Shown here piece by piece: positions 16,726 to 26,492 of a stretch of 64,000 nucleotides of DNA. Position 1 is the first letter of the stretch. Each line of letters opens with the position of its first letter. The position numbers and the translations under genes are program-made. The notes below the pieces were generated by a model. That model was not told the origin of the DNA. It did not search any database and worked only from the letters and a program-made list of their open reading frames with translations. The stretch is taken from contig JBFDTN010000001.1 of the NCBI GenBank assembly GCA_040719455.1, forward strand, positions 1 through 64,000, read 5' to 3'. The DNA is from Streptococcus pneumoniae (GTDB lineage Bacteria > Bacillota > Bacilli > Lactobacillales > Streptococcaceae).

Positions 16726-19700
16726 ATGAAACAAGAAACACTTGACAAGAAGCGTCAGCATTTTGGCTTACGGACATTAAAATGTGGAACGGCTTCTGTA
16801 CTTTTATCGGCTAGTTTTTGTATCTTGAGTGGGCAGATTGTCCAAGCAGAAGAACCAAGCTTGGATGCTGTCAATGTAGAGGCAACAGACTCCAAAGAGG
16901 CAAAGACAGAACTAGAAGAAAGTAAGAAAGAACAAGAAACACCAGGTGAGAAGTTTGCTCAAGCAACGGAGGTAAAAGCAACCTCTGAAGAAACAGCTAC
17001 CAATCAGGCTGAGGAAACGCCTGATGTGACAAGTCAATCGTCAGACTCTCAAGCGAGCGCTGTATCCTCAGATGATGAAATCAAAGAAGGCTCTATTCGT
17101 GTGCATTTCAAGAAACTACCGTCTGATAATCCAGCAAGTCTTGGTTTGTGGACTTGGGATGATGTGGAGAAGCCGTCTGGTCAAAATGGTGCTTGGCCAA
17201 CAGGGGCAACCAGCTTTTCAGAAGCGAAAACGGACCATTATGGACACTATTTAGATGTGGCTCTAGCAGCTGAAAAACGCGAGAAAGTAAGTCTTTTAAT
17301 CAACAATACTGCAGATGACAACTTGACAGGGGATAAGACTGTTGATTTGATTAGCCCTAAGATGAATGAGGTCTGGTTTGATGAAAATTATAAATCCTAT
17401 ACCTACGAGCCACTAGCAGAAGGTGTGGTTCGGATCAATTACCTTCGGTCTGATAAGAACTACGATCGGAAGTCCTTGTGGTTGTGGGGAGATGTTGAAA
17501 ATCCTACGACCAACTGGCCAGACGGTGTTGATTTTGAAAAGCAGGGGAAATACGGTGCTTATGTGGATGTGAAATTAACAGATTTGCCTAAGTCAATCGG
17601 CTTTTTGCTTTTAGATGAGAGTAAATCAGGCGATGATGTGAAGGTTCAGCCAAATGATTATAATTTTACAGATCTAAAAAAAAATCGCCAGATTTTCTTA
17701 CGAGATGCAGATCCTGCGATTTATACTAATCCTTACTTTGTCAATGATGTTCGTATGACAGGAGCGCAGCACATTAGTCTGACAGAGATTGAGGCGACTT
17801 TTACAACTTTGGAAAATGTGACCAAAGAGGATATATTGAAGCATTTGCACATCAAGGATAAGGAAAATCAAGCGGTAGATGTCAAGGATCTTATCTTTGA
17901 TGAGAGAGCAAAAAAAGTAAGTATTCAGGGAGAATTTGGGCAAGAAGCCTCTCCTTATACAGTGATGTATGGAAGTGAGCAATTTAAGACAGGTATGAAT
18001 TGGCAGTTGAAAGATAGCTTGTATCAGTATGACGGTGAGCTGGGAGCTAGGGTGACTGAAAATGGTCAAAAAGTAGCGCTCACCTTGTGGTCACCAAGTG
18101 CAGATCAGGTGTCCGTCGTAATCTATGACAAAGATGACCAGAGTAAGGTCGTAGGTAGAGTAGCTCTTACAAAAGGTGAAAAAGGCACTTGGAATGGGAA
18201 TTTAAGTGCAAATAGTGACCTAGGTATTACAGACTATCGTGGTTATTATTATCATTATGAGATTAAGCGAGGTGACAAGTCTGTCTTGACCTTAGATCCC
18301 TATGCCAAGTCTTTAGCGGCTTGGAACAGCGATATGGCAGAGTTGGATCCGTCTTATAAGATTGCCAAAGCTGCCTTTGTAGATCCAGCAGAAGTTGGAC
18401 CAAAAGACTTGACCTATGCTAAGATTCCTGGATTTAAGGACAGAAAAGATGCGGTGATTTACGAAGCCCATGTCCGTGATTTTACATCTGATAAGGCGAT
18501 TGAAAAGGATTTGAAATCTCAGTTCGGTACGTTTTCAGCCTTTATTGAAAAATTGGACTACTTGAAAGATTTGGGTGTGACACATATTCAGCTCTTGCCA
18601 GTTTTAAGCTATTACTATGTTAATGAACTTAAAAATGCCGAGCGTTTGGATGACTATGCTTCAAGCAATAGCAATTACAACTGGGGCTATGATCCACAGA
18701 ATTATTTCTCTCTGACAGGTATGTATGCAAGTGATCCGATTAATCCGAGCGCACGCATTGCAGAATTCAAAGAATTGGTTCATGAAATTCACAAGCGTGG
18801 CATGGGTGTGATTATGGACGTGGTCTACAATCATACTGCTAAAACAGCCATTTTTGAAGATTTAGAGCCGAATTATTACCACTTTATGGATGCGGATGGC
18901 ACTCCGCGGACGAGCTACGGAGGTGGTCGTTTGGGAACGACCCATTATATGAGCCGTCGAGTTTTGGTGGATTCTATCAAGTATTTGACGGATCAATACA
19001 AGGTGGACGGTTTCCGCTTTGATTTAATGGGAGACCATGATGCTGAGACCATTCAAACAGTCTATGATGAAGCAAGAAAGCTAAATCCAAACCTCATTAT
19101 GCTAGGAGAAGGTTGGGTGACCTATTCAGGAGATGAAAATAAACCTGTCCAGCCAGCGGATCAGTCTTGGATGAAGTTGACCAATTCTGCTGCAGTCTTT
19201 TCGGATGATATCAGAAATACCTTGAAGTCAGGCTATCCAAATGAGGGAACGCCAGCCTTTATTACCAATGGCAAACGAGATATTGAAAAAGTGTTCCAAA
19301 ATATCAAGGCGCAGCCAACCAATTTTGAAGCAGATGATCCAGGCGATGTCATCCAATATATCGCAGCGCATGATAATTTGACCCTTTTTGATGTCATCGC
19401 CCAGTCCATTAAAAAGGATCCAGCTAAGCCAGAAAATGCGAAGGAAATTCATCGCCGTCTCCGTTTGGGCAATCTGATGGTGTTAACATCACAAGGAACA
19501 CCGTTTATCCATTCGGGTCAAGAGTATGGCAGAACCAAGCAATTCCGGCATCCAGAATATCGCTCACCTGTATCAGAGGATAAGGTGCCAAACAAGTCGC
19601 ATCTATTGACCAATGAAGACGGTAGTTCATTTGACTATCCTTACTTTATTCATGATTCCTACGATTCAAGTGATGCGGTCAATCATTTTGATTGGGGCAA

Positions 19701-20718
19701 GGCGACTGACAGCGCAGCTTATCCTGAGCACGCGTTGAGCCGTGCCTATATGAAAGGATTGATTGCCCTTCGTAAGTCAACAGATGCCTTCAAATTGGCG
19801 TCTAAGGAGGAAGTAGATAAGCGGGTGACCTTGCTGACAAGAGCTGGCAAAGACGGCGTTGAAAAAGAAGACCTAGTTCTAGGCTATCAAACGATTGCAA
19901 GTAATGGCGATGTGTATCTAGTATTTGTCAACGCAGATAATAAGGAACGTAGCTTTACACTGACTCAGTCCTTGAAAGCAGCTACTGTGTTAGCAGACGG
20001 AAAGCAAGCAGGAGTTGATGCGATTGCAAGACCAGACGGTGTGACACTCGCTGAAAATAGCTTGACACTTGCTCCTCTGACGGCGACTATTTTACGGATT
20101 GCCAAAGAGGATATTCAAACACCACCAAGTGGAGATATGGATGTCAAAGGTTCAGTGATTATTGAATACCGTGATGTCCATGACCGCATTCTGAAGGACA
20201 ATGCTCTTGTTCATTACAATGCAGTAGCAGATACTGCTTATGATGCAGAGCAGTCTGAACACAAAAAGAAGACCATCGTTGGCTATGATGGAAAGACCTA
20301 TATTTTAGCGCCAGCAGGTCATTATCCGGTTGGCGAGGTAGATAGTATGAGCCATTTAGTGTCATCAGCACCGACAAGCAGTGTTGTTGTGGGCAATACC
20401 ACCTTGATCGTGACCTATGTCTATCAAGAAGTGTTGTCTCAGTCAGGTGTCTCTCATGCGACAGGCTCAACAAGTCAGTTAGAGCCACAATCAACCCCAC
20501 ATCATCAAGCGCCAACAGCCTCAAAAGAAAGAGAGCAGCAAGCCCCTACTGCGACAAGAGCAAGGACACATATGTCCCAATCTGCCCACAAAGAGAATAC
20601 AAAAACCTTGCCAAAAACAGGAAACGAGCAGGAAACTAGAGGACTTTGGTTAGGTGTATTATCTCTTCTCTCAGGATTAGCTGTGTTTAGAAAATCTAAG
20701 ACAATGTCTGACGATTAG
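16726..20718 (+). CDS. pulA: LPXTG-anchored type I pullulanase
   Basis: Cell-wall debranching enzyme that cuts alpha-1,6 links of glycogen, starch and pullulan outside the cell; 1330 residues. Order: YSIRK-like signal peptide (FGLRTLKCGTASVLL, cleavage near residue 41), Glu/Thr-rich linker, two tandem CBM41 starch-binding modules (residues about 122-225 and 235-335), a pullulanase N-terminal domain, and the GH13 core. The core has the nucleophile aspartate in GFRFDLMGDHD, acid/base glutamate in LGEGW, and AAHDNLTL. After it come a MucBP-like domain (about 1140-1225), a Ser/Gln-rich wall-spanning segment and the sortase signal LPKTG with hydrophobic tail and a charged end. Promoter and operator indicate maltodextrin control. 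Confidence 0.94.
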   Translation: MKQETLDKKRQHFGLRTLKCGTASVLLSASFCILSGQIVQAEEPSLDAVNVEATDSKEAKTELEESKKEQETPGEKFAQATEVKATSEETATNQAEETPDVTSQSSDSQASAVSSDDEIKEGSIRVHFKKLPSDNPASLGLWTWDDVEKPSGQNGAWPTGATSFSEAKTDHYGHYLDVALAAEKREKVSLLINNTADDNLTGDKTVDLISPKMNEVWFDENYKSYTYEPLAEGVVRINYLRSDKNYDRKSLWLWGDVENPTTNWPDGVDFEKQGKYGAYVDVKLTDLPKSIGFLLLDESKSGDDVKVQPNDYNFTDLKKNRQIFLRDADPAIYTNPYFVNDVRMTGAQHISLTEIEATFTTLENVTKEDILKHLHIKDKENQAVDVKDLIFDERAKKVSIQGEFGQEASPYTVMYGSEQFKTGMNWQLKDSLYQYDGELGARVTENGQKVALTLWSPSADQVSVVIYDKDDQSKVVGRVALTKGEKGTWNGNLSANSDLGITDYRGYYYHYEIKRGDKSVLTLDPYAKSLAAWNSDMAELDPSYKIAKAAFVDPAEVGPKDLTYAKIPGFKDRKDAVIYEAHVRDFTSDKAIEKDLKSQFGTFSAFIEKLDYLKDLGVTHIQLLPVLSYYYVNELKNAERLDDYASSNSNYNWGYDPQNYFSLTGMYASDPINPSARIAEFKELVHEIHKRGMGVIMDVVYNHTAKTAIFEDLEPNYYHFMDADGTPRTSYGGGRLGTTHYMSRRVLVDSIKYLTDQYKVDGFRFDLMGDHDAETIQTVYDEARKLNPNLIMLGEGWVTYSGDENKPVQPADQSWMKLTNSAAVFSDDIRNTLKSGYPNEGTPAFITNGKRDIEKVFQNIKAQPTNFEADDPGDVIQYIAAHDNLTLFDVIAQSIKKDPAKPENAKEIHRRLRLGNLMVLTSQGTPFIHSGQEYGRTKQFRHPEYRSPVSEDKVPNKSHLLTNEDGSSFDYPYFIHDSYDSSDAVNHFDWGKATDSAAYPEHALSRAYMKGLIALRKSTDAFKLASKEEVDKRVTLLTRAGKDGVEKEDLVLGYQTIASNGDVYLVFVNADNKERSFTLTQSLKAATVLADGKQAGVDAIARPDGVTLAENSLTLAPLTATILRIAKEDIQTPPSGDMDVKGSVIIEYRDVHDRILKDNALVHYNAVADTAYDAEQSEHKKKTIVGYDGKTYILAPAGHYPVGEVDSMSHLVSSAPTSSVVVGNTTLIVTYVYQEVLSQSGVSHATGSTSQLEPQSTPHHQAPTASKEREQQAPTATRARTHMSQSAHKENTKTLPKTGNEQETRGLWLGVLSLLSGLAVFRKSKTMSDD

Positions 20719-20739
20719 ACATTGTAAGTTTTCAAAACT

Positions 20740-20785
20740 AGATTGAAGAAAGGTCTATTTTAGAATACTTTCTTCAATCTTTTTT
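20740..20785 (+). terminator. Terminator after pullulanase
   Basis: A 13-bp stem (20740-20752 with 20768-20780) and a seven-T tail. A separate small hairpin overlaps the pulA stop codon (20701-20725). Confidence 0.88.
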
Positions 20786-20798
20786 GTCTTTAAAAAGC

Positions 20799-20843
20799 AA
20801 AAAAACTCTTAGAAAAGCATACAATCAGCTGTTCTAAGAGTTT
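20799..20843 (-). terminator. Terminator of the M3 oligopeptidase gene
   Basis: A 12-bp stem (20803-20814 with 20832-20843), followed on the minus strand by a T run (the A tract at 20799-20805). Confidence 0.82.
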
Positions 20844-20906
20844 AATCACTACCGTTTAGCGAGAATCCGTTCTAAATATTTTTATACTAATCGAACGGTT
20901 TTTGGT

Positions 20907-22604
20907 TTAGAAACTTGCATCATCTACGCTGTCCAACCAGTCGCTAGCTGCTTTGGTGGTAGCTGCAAGGGCGCCTTCCTTGAATGGGGATTCAAGATTT
21001 GCGGCTGCAACAACTTGGAGGAAGGATTTTGTCCCACCGAGGTCACAGATGCGAAGGTAGTCTTCCCAAGCTGTTTCGTCGTGGTCGACCTGCGTACGTT
21101 TCCAGAATTGGAGGGCACAGACTTGAGCAAGAGTGTAGTCGATGTAGTAGAATGGGCTAGCAAAGATATGCCCTTGACGATACCAGAAGATACCACGGCT
21201 AAGGGTATCTGATTCAGAGAAATCACGGTCAGGAAGGTAGAGTTCTTCCAAACGTTTCCAAGCTGCCTTGCGTTCCGCTGGCGTCATGTTTGGATTTTCA
21301 TAAATTTCATGTTGGAAATGATCCACCAGAACTCCGTATGGCAAGAAGAGCAGAGCGCCTGCCAAGTGACCGAATTTGTACTTATCTACTTGGTCTTTGA
21401 AGAAGCGCTCCATCCAAGGCCAGGTCATAAATTCCATCGACATGGAGTGGATTTCACAAGTCTCATAAGTTGGCCAGATGACTTCAGGGCTGGCAATCCA
21501 GCGAGAGCGATAGACTTGGAAGGCATGTCCAGCTTCGTGGGTCAAGACATCGATGTCACCGCTTGTACCGTTGAAGTTGGAGAAGATAAATGGACTCTTG
21601 TAGTCAGGAATGTAGGTACAGTAGCCACCGCTATCTTTACCTGTTTTTGCGACCAAATCAAGCAGACCATGTTCAATCATGAAGTCGAAAAATTCGCCAG
21701 TTTCTGCGGATAATTCATGGTACATTTTTTGCGCTTCGCCAACGATAAAGTCAGGATCTCCTTGTGGCGTTGGATTGCCGTCTAGGAATTCTAAGGCCAA
21801 ATCATAGTGTTTGAGGCTTGGAACTTGGATGCGTTTGGCTTGGCGTTCGCGTAGTTTTTGCACGATTGGCACGACATGTTTGAGAATTTCTTCGCGGTAG
21901 ACCTTGACCATATCGCGGTTGTAGTCAAAGCGGTTCATGGAGACATAACCGTATTCCACATAGTCCTTAAAGCCAAGTGTGTGGGCAATCTCAGTCCGCA
22001 CCTTGACCAATTCATCATAGACACGGTCAAAATCTGCTTCTTTGCTGGCAAAGTAGGCGGTTGAAGCGTCAGACGCTGCCTTACGAACTTCACGGTCAGT
22101 TGATTGAGCAAATGGTGCCATTTGTGCAAGGTTGTAGGTTTGACCTTGGAATTCGATTTGTGCACCAGCAATTAAGTTATTGTACTGGTCAACGAGGTCA
22201 TTTTCTTTTTGGAAAAGCGGAATGGCCTCAGATGAGAAGATTTTTTGCTTGTTTTCAGCCAGCATGAAGAAGGTTTCTGGTAAAAATTCGCTCAATTCGG
22301 CACGGAATGGACAAGCAAGAACGGCTTGGTAGTAGCTTGTTGTCAACTCTTCAAAGAGAGGCAGATGTTCGTTCCAGAATTTGGTTTCTTCATTGTAAAA
22401 TTCATCATTCATATCGATAGAATGACGAATACTCCAAAGATTGATTTGCGTATCAATGGTTGCATTGATTTTCGTAATGCTTTTTACGATGTCGAGCGCT
22501 TCGTTTGCAGAAGTCGCTTGTTGTAATTGTTTTGTCAAGTCCGCCAGTTGCTCTTTAAGAAGAGCATAATCAGGGCGTGTATAGGTGTAGTCTGTAAATT
22601 TCAT
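20907..22604 (-). CDS. M3-family oligoendopeptidase
   Basis: Cytoplasmic zinc metallopeptidase that degrades short peptides; 565 residues. The HEAGHAFQ motif (HExxH, about residue 350) and a downstream glutamate in the EIHSMSMEF segment form the zinc site of the thermolysin-like M3 fold. It belongs to the shorter branch of the PepF/M3 family (about 560 residues rather than about 600), so the symbol pepF would be loose. It is transcribed alone on the minus strand, with an AAGGAAA ribosome site and a terminator. Confidence 0.9.
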   Translation of the reverse strand: MKFTDYTYTRPDYALLKEQLADLTKQLQQATSANEALDIVKSITKINATIDTQINLWSIRHSIDMNDEFYNEETKFWNEHLPLFEELTTSYYQAVLACPFRAELSEFLPETFFMLAENKQKIFSSEAIPLFQKENDLVDQYNNLIAGAQIEFQGQTYNLAQMAPFAQSTDREVRKAASDASTAYFASKEADFDRVYDELVKVRTEIAHTLGFKDYVEYGYVSMNRFDYNRDMVKVYREEILKHVVPIVQKLRERQAKRIQVPSLKHYDLALEFLDGNPTPQGDPDFIVGEAQKMYHELSAETGEFFDFMIEHGLLDLVAKTGKDSGGYCTYIPDYKSPFIFSNFNGTSGDIDVLTHEAGHAFQVYRSRWIASPEVIWPTYETCEIHSMSMEFMTWPWMERFFKDQVDKYKFGHLAGALLFLPYGVLVDHFQHEIYENPNMTPAERKAAWKRLEELYLPDRDFSESDTLSRGIFWYRQGHIFASPFYYIDYTLAQVCALQFWKRTQVDHDETAWEDYLRICDLGGTKSFLQVVAAANLESPFKEGALAATTKAASDWLDSVDDASF

Positions 22605-22736
22605 AGGATTTCCTTTCTTAACACTACTATCTTACCCTTTTTGAAAGCGTTTGGCAAATCTTCTAAGAAGAATGTTTCACAAGCGTTTGAAAATATGGTA
22701 AAATAAAGCTAAGAAAAATTGATGAGGTAAGAAAAC

Positions 22737-23672
22737 ATGTCTAAATTTTTAGTTTTTGGTCACCAAAATCCGGATACAGATGCCATTGCGTCTTCCTACG
22801 GTTGGGCGTATTTGGAGCGTGAAGCTTTCGGTCGTGATGCAGAAAACGTAGCTCTTGGTACACCAAATGAAGAAACAGCCTTTGCTCTTAACTATTTTGG
22901 TGTTGAAGCACCGCGCGTGGTAGAATCTGCAAAAGCAGAAGGTGTGGAGCAGGTCATCTTGACAGACCACAATGAATTCCAACAGTCTATTTCTGACATC
23001 AAAGAAGTGGAAGTGGCAGCCGTTATCGACCACCACCGCGTGGCAAATTTTGAGACAGCAAATCCTCTTTACATGCGTTTAGAGCCAGTTGGATCAGCAT
23101 CATCAATCGTCTACCGTGCTTTCAAGGAAAATGGTCTCACACCTCCAAAAGAAGTGGCAGGTATGCTCTTGTCAGGTTTGATTTCAGATACCTTGTTGCT
23201 CAAATCCCCAACTACTCACGCAAGCGACCCACAAGTAGCTGCAGAATTGGCAGAAATTGCAGGGGTTAACTTGGAAGAATACGGTCTTGCCATGTTAAAA
23301 GCTGGCACCAATCTTGCTAGCAAAACAGCCGATGAATTGATCGATATTGATGCAAAAACCTTTGAGCTAAATGGTAATGCAGTTCGTGTAGCGCAGGTCA
23401 ACACCGTTGATATTGCAGAAGTGTTGGAACGCCAAGCAGAAATCGAAGCAGCGATTGAAAAAGCAAGCAGCGAAAATGGCTACTCTGATTTTGTCTTGAT
23501 GATTACAGATATCGTCAACTCAAATTCAGAAATCCTAGCAATCGGACAAAACATGGACAAGGTAGAAGCAGCCTTTAACTTTGTCCTTGAAAACAACCAC
23601 GCTTTCCTTGCTGGAGCAGTTTCTCGTAAGAAACAAGTGGTGCCTCAATTGACAGAAAGCTTTAATAACTAA
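22737..23672 (+). CDS. ppaC: Manganese-dependent inorganic pyrophosphatase
   Basis: Family II pyrophosphatase that hydrolyses PPi from biosynthetic reactions. The 311-residue protein carries the DHH-family motifs in order: [14 protein letters not shown] (HxPDxD, residues 8-20), LTDHNEF, the DHH motif in [10 protein letters not shown] (about residue 98), and the C-terminal DHHA2 domain with [10 protein letters not shown] binding pyrophosphate. The length and start fit the streptococcal enzyme. It is monocistronic with a terminator 12 nt after the stop. Confidence 0.96.
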   Translation: MSKFLVFGHQNPDTDAIASSYGWAYLEREAFGRDAENVALGTPNEETAFALNYFGVEAPRVVESAKAEGVEQVILTDHNEFQQSISDIKEVEVAAVIDHHRVANFETANPLYMRLEPVGSASSIVYRAFKENGLTPPKEVAGMLLSGLISDTLLLKSPTTHASDPQVAAELAEIAGVNLEEYGLAMLKAGTNLASKTADELIDIDAKTFELNGNAVRVAQVNTVDIAEVLERQAEIEAAIEKASSENGYSDFVLMITDIVNSNSEILAIGQNMDKVEAAFNFVLENNHAFLAGAVSRKKQVVPQLTESFNN

Positions 23673-23684
23673 TCTATGAATCAC

Positions 23685-23721
23685 AAAGTCCTGTTTGGTC
23701 TACTACCAAATAGGGCTTTTT
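23685..23721 (+). terminator. Terminator after ppaC
   Basis: A long stem with a few wobble pairs (23685-23699 with 23704-23718) and a short T tail. Confidence 0.82.
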
Positions 23722-23724
23722 GTG

Positions 23725-23733
23725 TGGTATAAT
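23725..23733 (+). promoter_or_regulatory. Orphan promoter, probably the original mod promoter
   Basis: Extended -10 TG-G-TATAAT lies just left of the IS1182-family element with no gene directly downstream. The next host gene in this orientation is mod, now about 1.9 kb away on the other side of the element. Confidence 0.55.
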
Positions 23734-23771
23734 AGAAACTAGATAAAATAGCAAAACCGAAGGGTTAACCC

Positions 23772-25568
23772 TGAGTCTGGGCAAAAACTAGCTTCAGAAG
23801 TTAAAAAACGAGCATTTCCGTAGATGGAGATGCTCGTTTTCACAAAGTCATGGTATCATTATAATAACCACAAAATAACTAGAAAGCCATGACGATGTAT
23901 AAAGAGTATAACACAAATCAATTCAGTTTGGAACTAAATCTTGCTTTTGATCTCCCAATGACGCATGAAGCAAGACTGATTAGTTTGTTCGTGGATAGTA
24001 TGCCAAGTGATGTGCTGCTTGAAGAAAAGTCACATACGGGCCGCCCTGCTTTTCATCCTGCTATGCTCTTAAAAATGACGCTCTTCGCTTATGCCCGTCA
24101 GGTCTTTTCTGGTCGTAAAATAGTGCAGATGAACGAAGAAGTTATTCCGATGAAATGGCTCAGTCAAGACACTTATGTTAGCTATAAAACCATCAATAAT
24201 TTCCGTTCAAGTAAACATGCCAATCACCTGATTAAGACTGCCTTTATTTACTTTACCCTACTCATGCGAGACAATGGTCTGATTAAAGACGAGGCGCTCT
24301 TTATCGATGGCACAAAACTAGAGGCCGATGCTAATCTCTATTCTTTCACATGGAAGAAAGCTGTCGAGAAATACGAGACTGCTTTAAATGGAAACATCTC
24401 TAAACTCTATGACAAGCTCGTTCAAGAAGGGGTAGATTTAGCCCTCTCAAAAGAAGAATGTGAAACCAGCGATGGACTCAAAGCCCTGCTTGAAAAGACT
24501 GAAGAGGCCCTTGATGAAGTGGAAAAAGCAATCGCCCAAGAGCCAAAAGTTATCAAAGGCGGTTCTGCTAATAAACAAAAACGACGTCGCATCCAGAAGC
24601 TCCGCAACCAATTGAAAAAAGATTACCTCCCTCGTAAACAGCGCTACGAAGAGGCTAGAGATACTTTTCTAGGACGCAATTCGTTTTCTAAAACAGACCA
24701 TGACGCTACCTTTATGCGGATGAAAGAGGATCATATGATGAATGGCCAGTTGAAACCTGGTTATAATGTTCAAGCCGCAACCAATGGTCAATACGTTCTT
24801 GCTTATGATATCTTTCCCAATCCAACTGATACCAGAACCCTCAAACCCTTCCTCCAATCCATTCAAACATTAGACTTGTTCCAAAACATTGTAGCTGATG
24901 CAGGTTATGGTAGCGAGGAGAATTATCGTTTTATTATGGATGAGCTGGAGAAAACACCGCTTATTCCCTATGGCATGTACCAAAAGGAATTAACTAAGAA
25001 ATATAAGAACAGTGCAGAGAACCCAGCTAACTGGGATTATCTTGAAGAGACAGACCAGTTTATAAAACCAGATGGAGTTGTTTATTCCTTTAAGAACTAT
25101 TCTCGCCGAACGGACAAGTACGGCTTTGAACGAGATTTCAAAATTTACGAGGCAGATAAGATACAGGACACGCTAGAGCTAGATCAACTTGCCAAAACAG
25201 AAAGTGGTCATCAGAAACAAATCCATTATAATCCGACTTGGAATTATTTTAAGGAAGTCATAAAGGAACAATTGCATAGCGAAGAAGGCTCTCGCATCTA
25301 CGCTAAACGGAAAATCGATATCGAGCCCGTTTTTGGCAGATTGAAGAGTATTTTTGGCGTGCGCAGAGTTCACGTTCGAGGGAATCAAGCTGTCCAAACA
25401 GAGGTCGGATTCCTCTTCATGAGTATGAATCTCACAAAATTGGCAAAGTATTTGGCTACTAAAACCTTTAAAAATCAAAAACCACACTGTGATTCTTTCA
25501 TCTTGATTGTTTTCAAGATGGAAATGACAGTGTGGTTTTATTCTGAAGCGAGTTTTTGCCCAGCCTCA
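23772..25568 (+). mobile_element. IS1182-family insertion sequence
   Basis: The 28-bp terminal inverted repeats (23772-23799 and 25541-25568) differ at two positions and share the core CTGGGCAAAAACT. The element carries one transposase gene with a hairpin near each end. The left flank is the perfect palindrome AGGGTTAACCCT (23761-23772); no target duplication is apparent. It separates a promoter-like TATAAT from the mod gene. Confidence 0.88.
23805..23840 (+). terminator. Hairpin inside the left end of the IS1182-family element
   Basis: An 11-bp stem (23805-23815 with 23830-23840) ends in a short T run. It should stop read-through from host promoters into the transposase, a known protective arrangement, and would also cut mod off from the promoter to the left. 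Confidence 0.7.
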
Positions 25569-25583
25569 TACTATCAGCCCTAG
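23889..25583 (+). CDS. IS1182-family transposase
   Basis: DDE transposase of up to 564 residues. It has the N-terminal DUF772-like region (SHTGRPAFHPAMLLKMTLFAYARQVFSG split by HxxRxAF and KTINNFR motifs), a coiled-coil central insert (about 180-260), and the C-terminal DDE core (FIDGTKLEADAN, VADAGYGSEENY, and DIEPVFGRLKSIFGVRRVHVRG). The start is ATG at 23889 or the in-frame ATG at 23895. The open frame runs through a terminal hairpin (25478-25539) and the right inverted repeat, and the last five codons lie in host DNA. The family stop is therefore missing or the tail is dispensable. Confidence 0.85.
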   Translation: MTMYKEYNTNQFSLELNLAFDLPMTHEARLISLFVDSMPSDVLLEEKSHTGRPAFHPAMLLKMTLFAYARQVFSGRKIVQMNEEVIPMKWLSQDTYVSYKTINNFRSSKHANHLIKTAFIYFTLLMRDNGLIKDEALFIDGTKLEADANLYSFTWKKAVEKYETALNGNISKLYDKLVQEGVDLALSKEECETSDGLKALLEKTEEALDEVEKAIAQEPKVIKGGSANKQKRRRIQKLRNQLKKDYLPRKQRYEEARDTFLGRNSFSKTDHDATFMRMKEDHMMNGQLKPGYNVQAATNGQYVLAYDIFPNPTDTRTLKPFLQSIQTLDLFQNIVADAGYGSEENYRFIMDELEKTPLIPYGMYQKELTKKYKNSAENPANWDYLEETDQFIKPDGVVYSFKNYSRRTDKYGFERDFKIYEADKIQDTLELDQLAKTESGHQKQIHYNPTWNYFKEVIKEQLHSEEGSRIYAKRKIDIEPVFGRLKSIFGVRRVHVRGNQAVQTEVGFLFMSMNLTKLAKYLATKTFKNQKPHCDSFILIVFKMEMTVWFYSEASFCPASYYQP

Positions 25584-26492
25584 CGTTTTCAAGTTGAAAG
25601 GAGTTCCCTATTATGAAACAGGAATTAGAAACCTTGTTATTATCGGAAGAGACATTTTTAGTGGAGGGAAAACTAAACAAAAATAAACTGGCGGATTTAG
25701 CAAGGAAATACGATGCTCATCTTTTAAAAATATTGATGAGTAAGCCTACTATTTCTAAGCATTTTTTTACAAAGCTAGAAGAAGGTATTTTGATTTTTAA
25801 GAAAGATGTCTTTTTGCAATTCTTAAACAACAAAGAGTTTCTTCCAGACAGCTTCACTGCCTATAAGACGAAGATTGGACTTGCGACGGAGGATAATCGT
25901 TATCTATCTGAAAATAAAGAGGTTGTTCTTAATTTTCCCTATAAAGATTGCATTTTGGAAGGTGGACAGACTAAGGAAGATGCCAAACGTCAGGAGATTT
26001 TCTTTAATGAGACGCTTGCTCCAACGGAAATCAACCGCTTGCTGGATGATAAAGTATTGACCAACTTTAAGCGTTATGACAAAGACGGTGAACATGAAGT
26101 GACTGAACTAAAGGATACGGATAATCTGATTATCAAAGGAAACAACCTGATTGCTCTTCATAGTCTCAAGAAACGCTTTGCAGGAAAAATCAAGCTTATT
26201 TATATTGACCCACCTTATAATACTGGTAACGATAGTTTTAAATACAATGATAAATTCAATCATTCCACTTGGCTTACTTTTATGAAGAATCGCTTGGAAA
26301 TTGCTAAAGAGCTACTTTCTGATAAAGGGGTTTTATTCCTAAGTATTGATCGAAATGAATTTGCAGAACTAAAAGTATTACTTGATGAAATATTTAGAGA
26401 TGGATACCAAGGGACTGTCATAAATATTTCCACACCAAATGGTAGGGACTATGGTAATTTTGCTCAGACGCACGATTATATACATATTTACT

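Noticed and set aside
17698..18069. Minus-strand open frame of 123 codons inside pulA
   Set aside because: Fully within the pullulanase coding region, with no promoter or ribosome site and no recognisable family.
22636..22656. cre-like sequence upstream of ppaC
   Set aside because: The TGAAAGCGTTTGG stretch departs from the consensus at the final WCA, and ppaC is a housekeeping gene.
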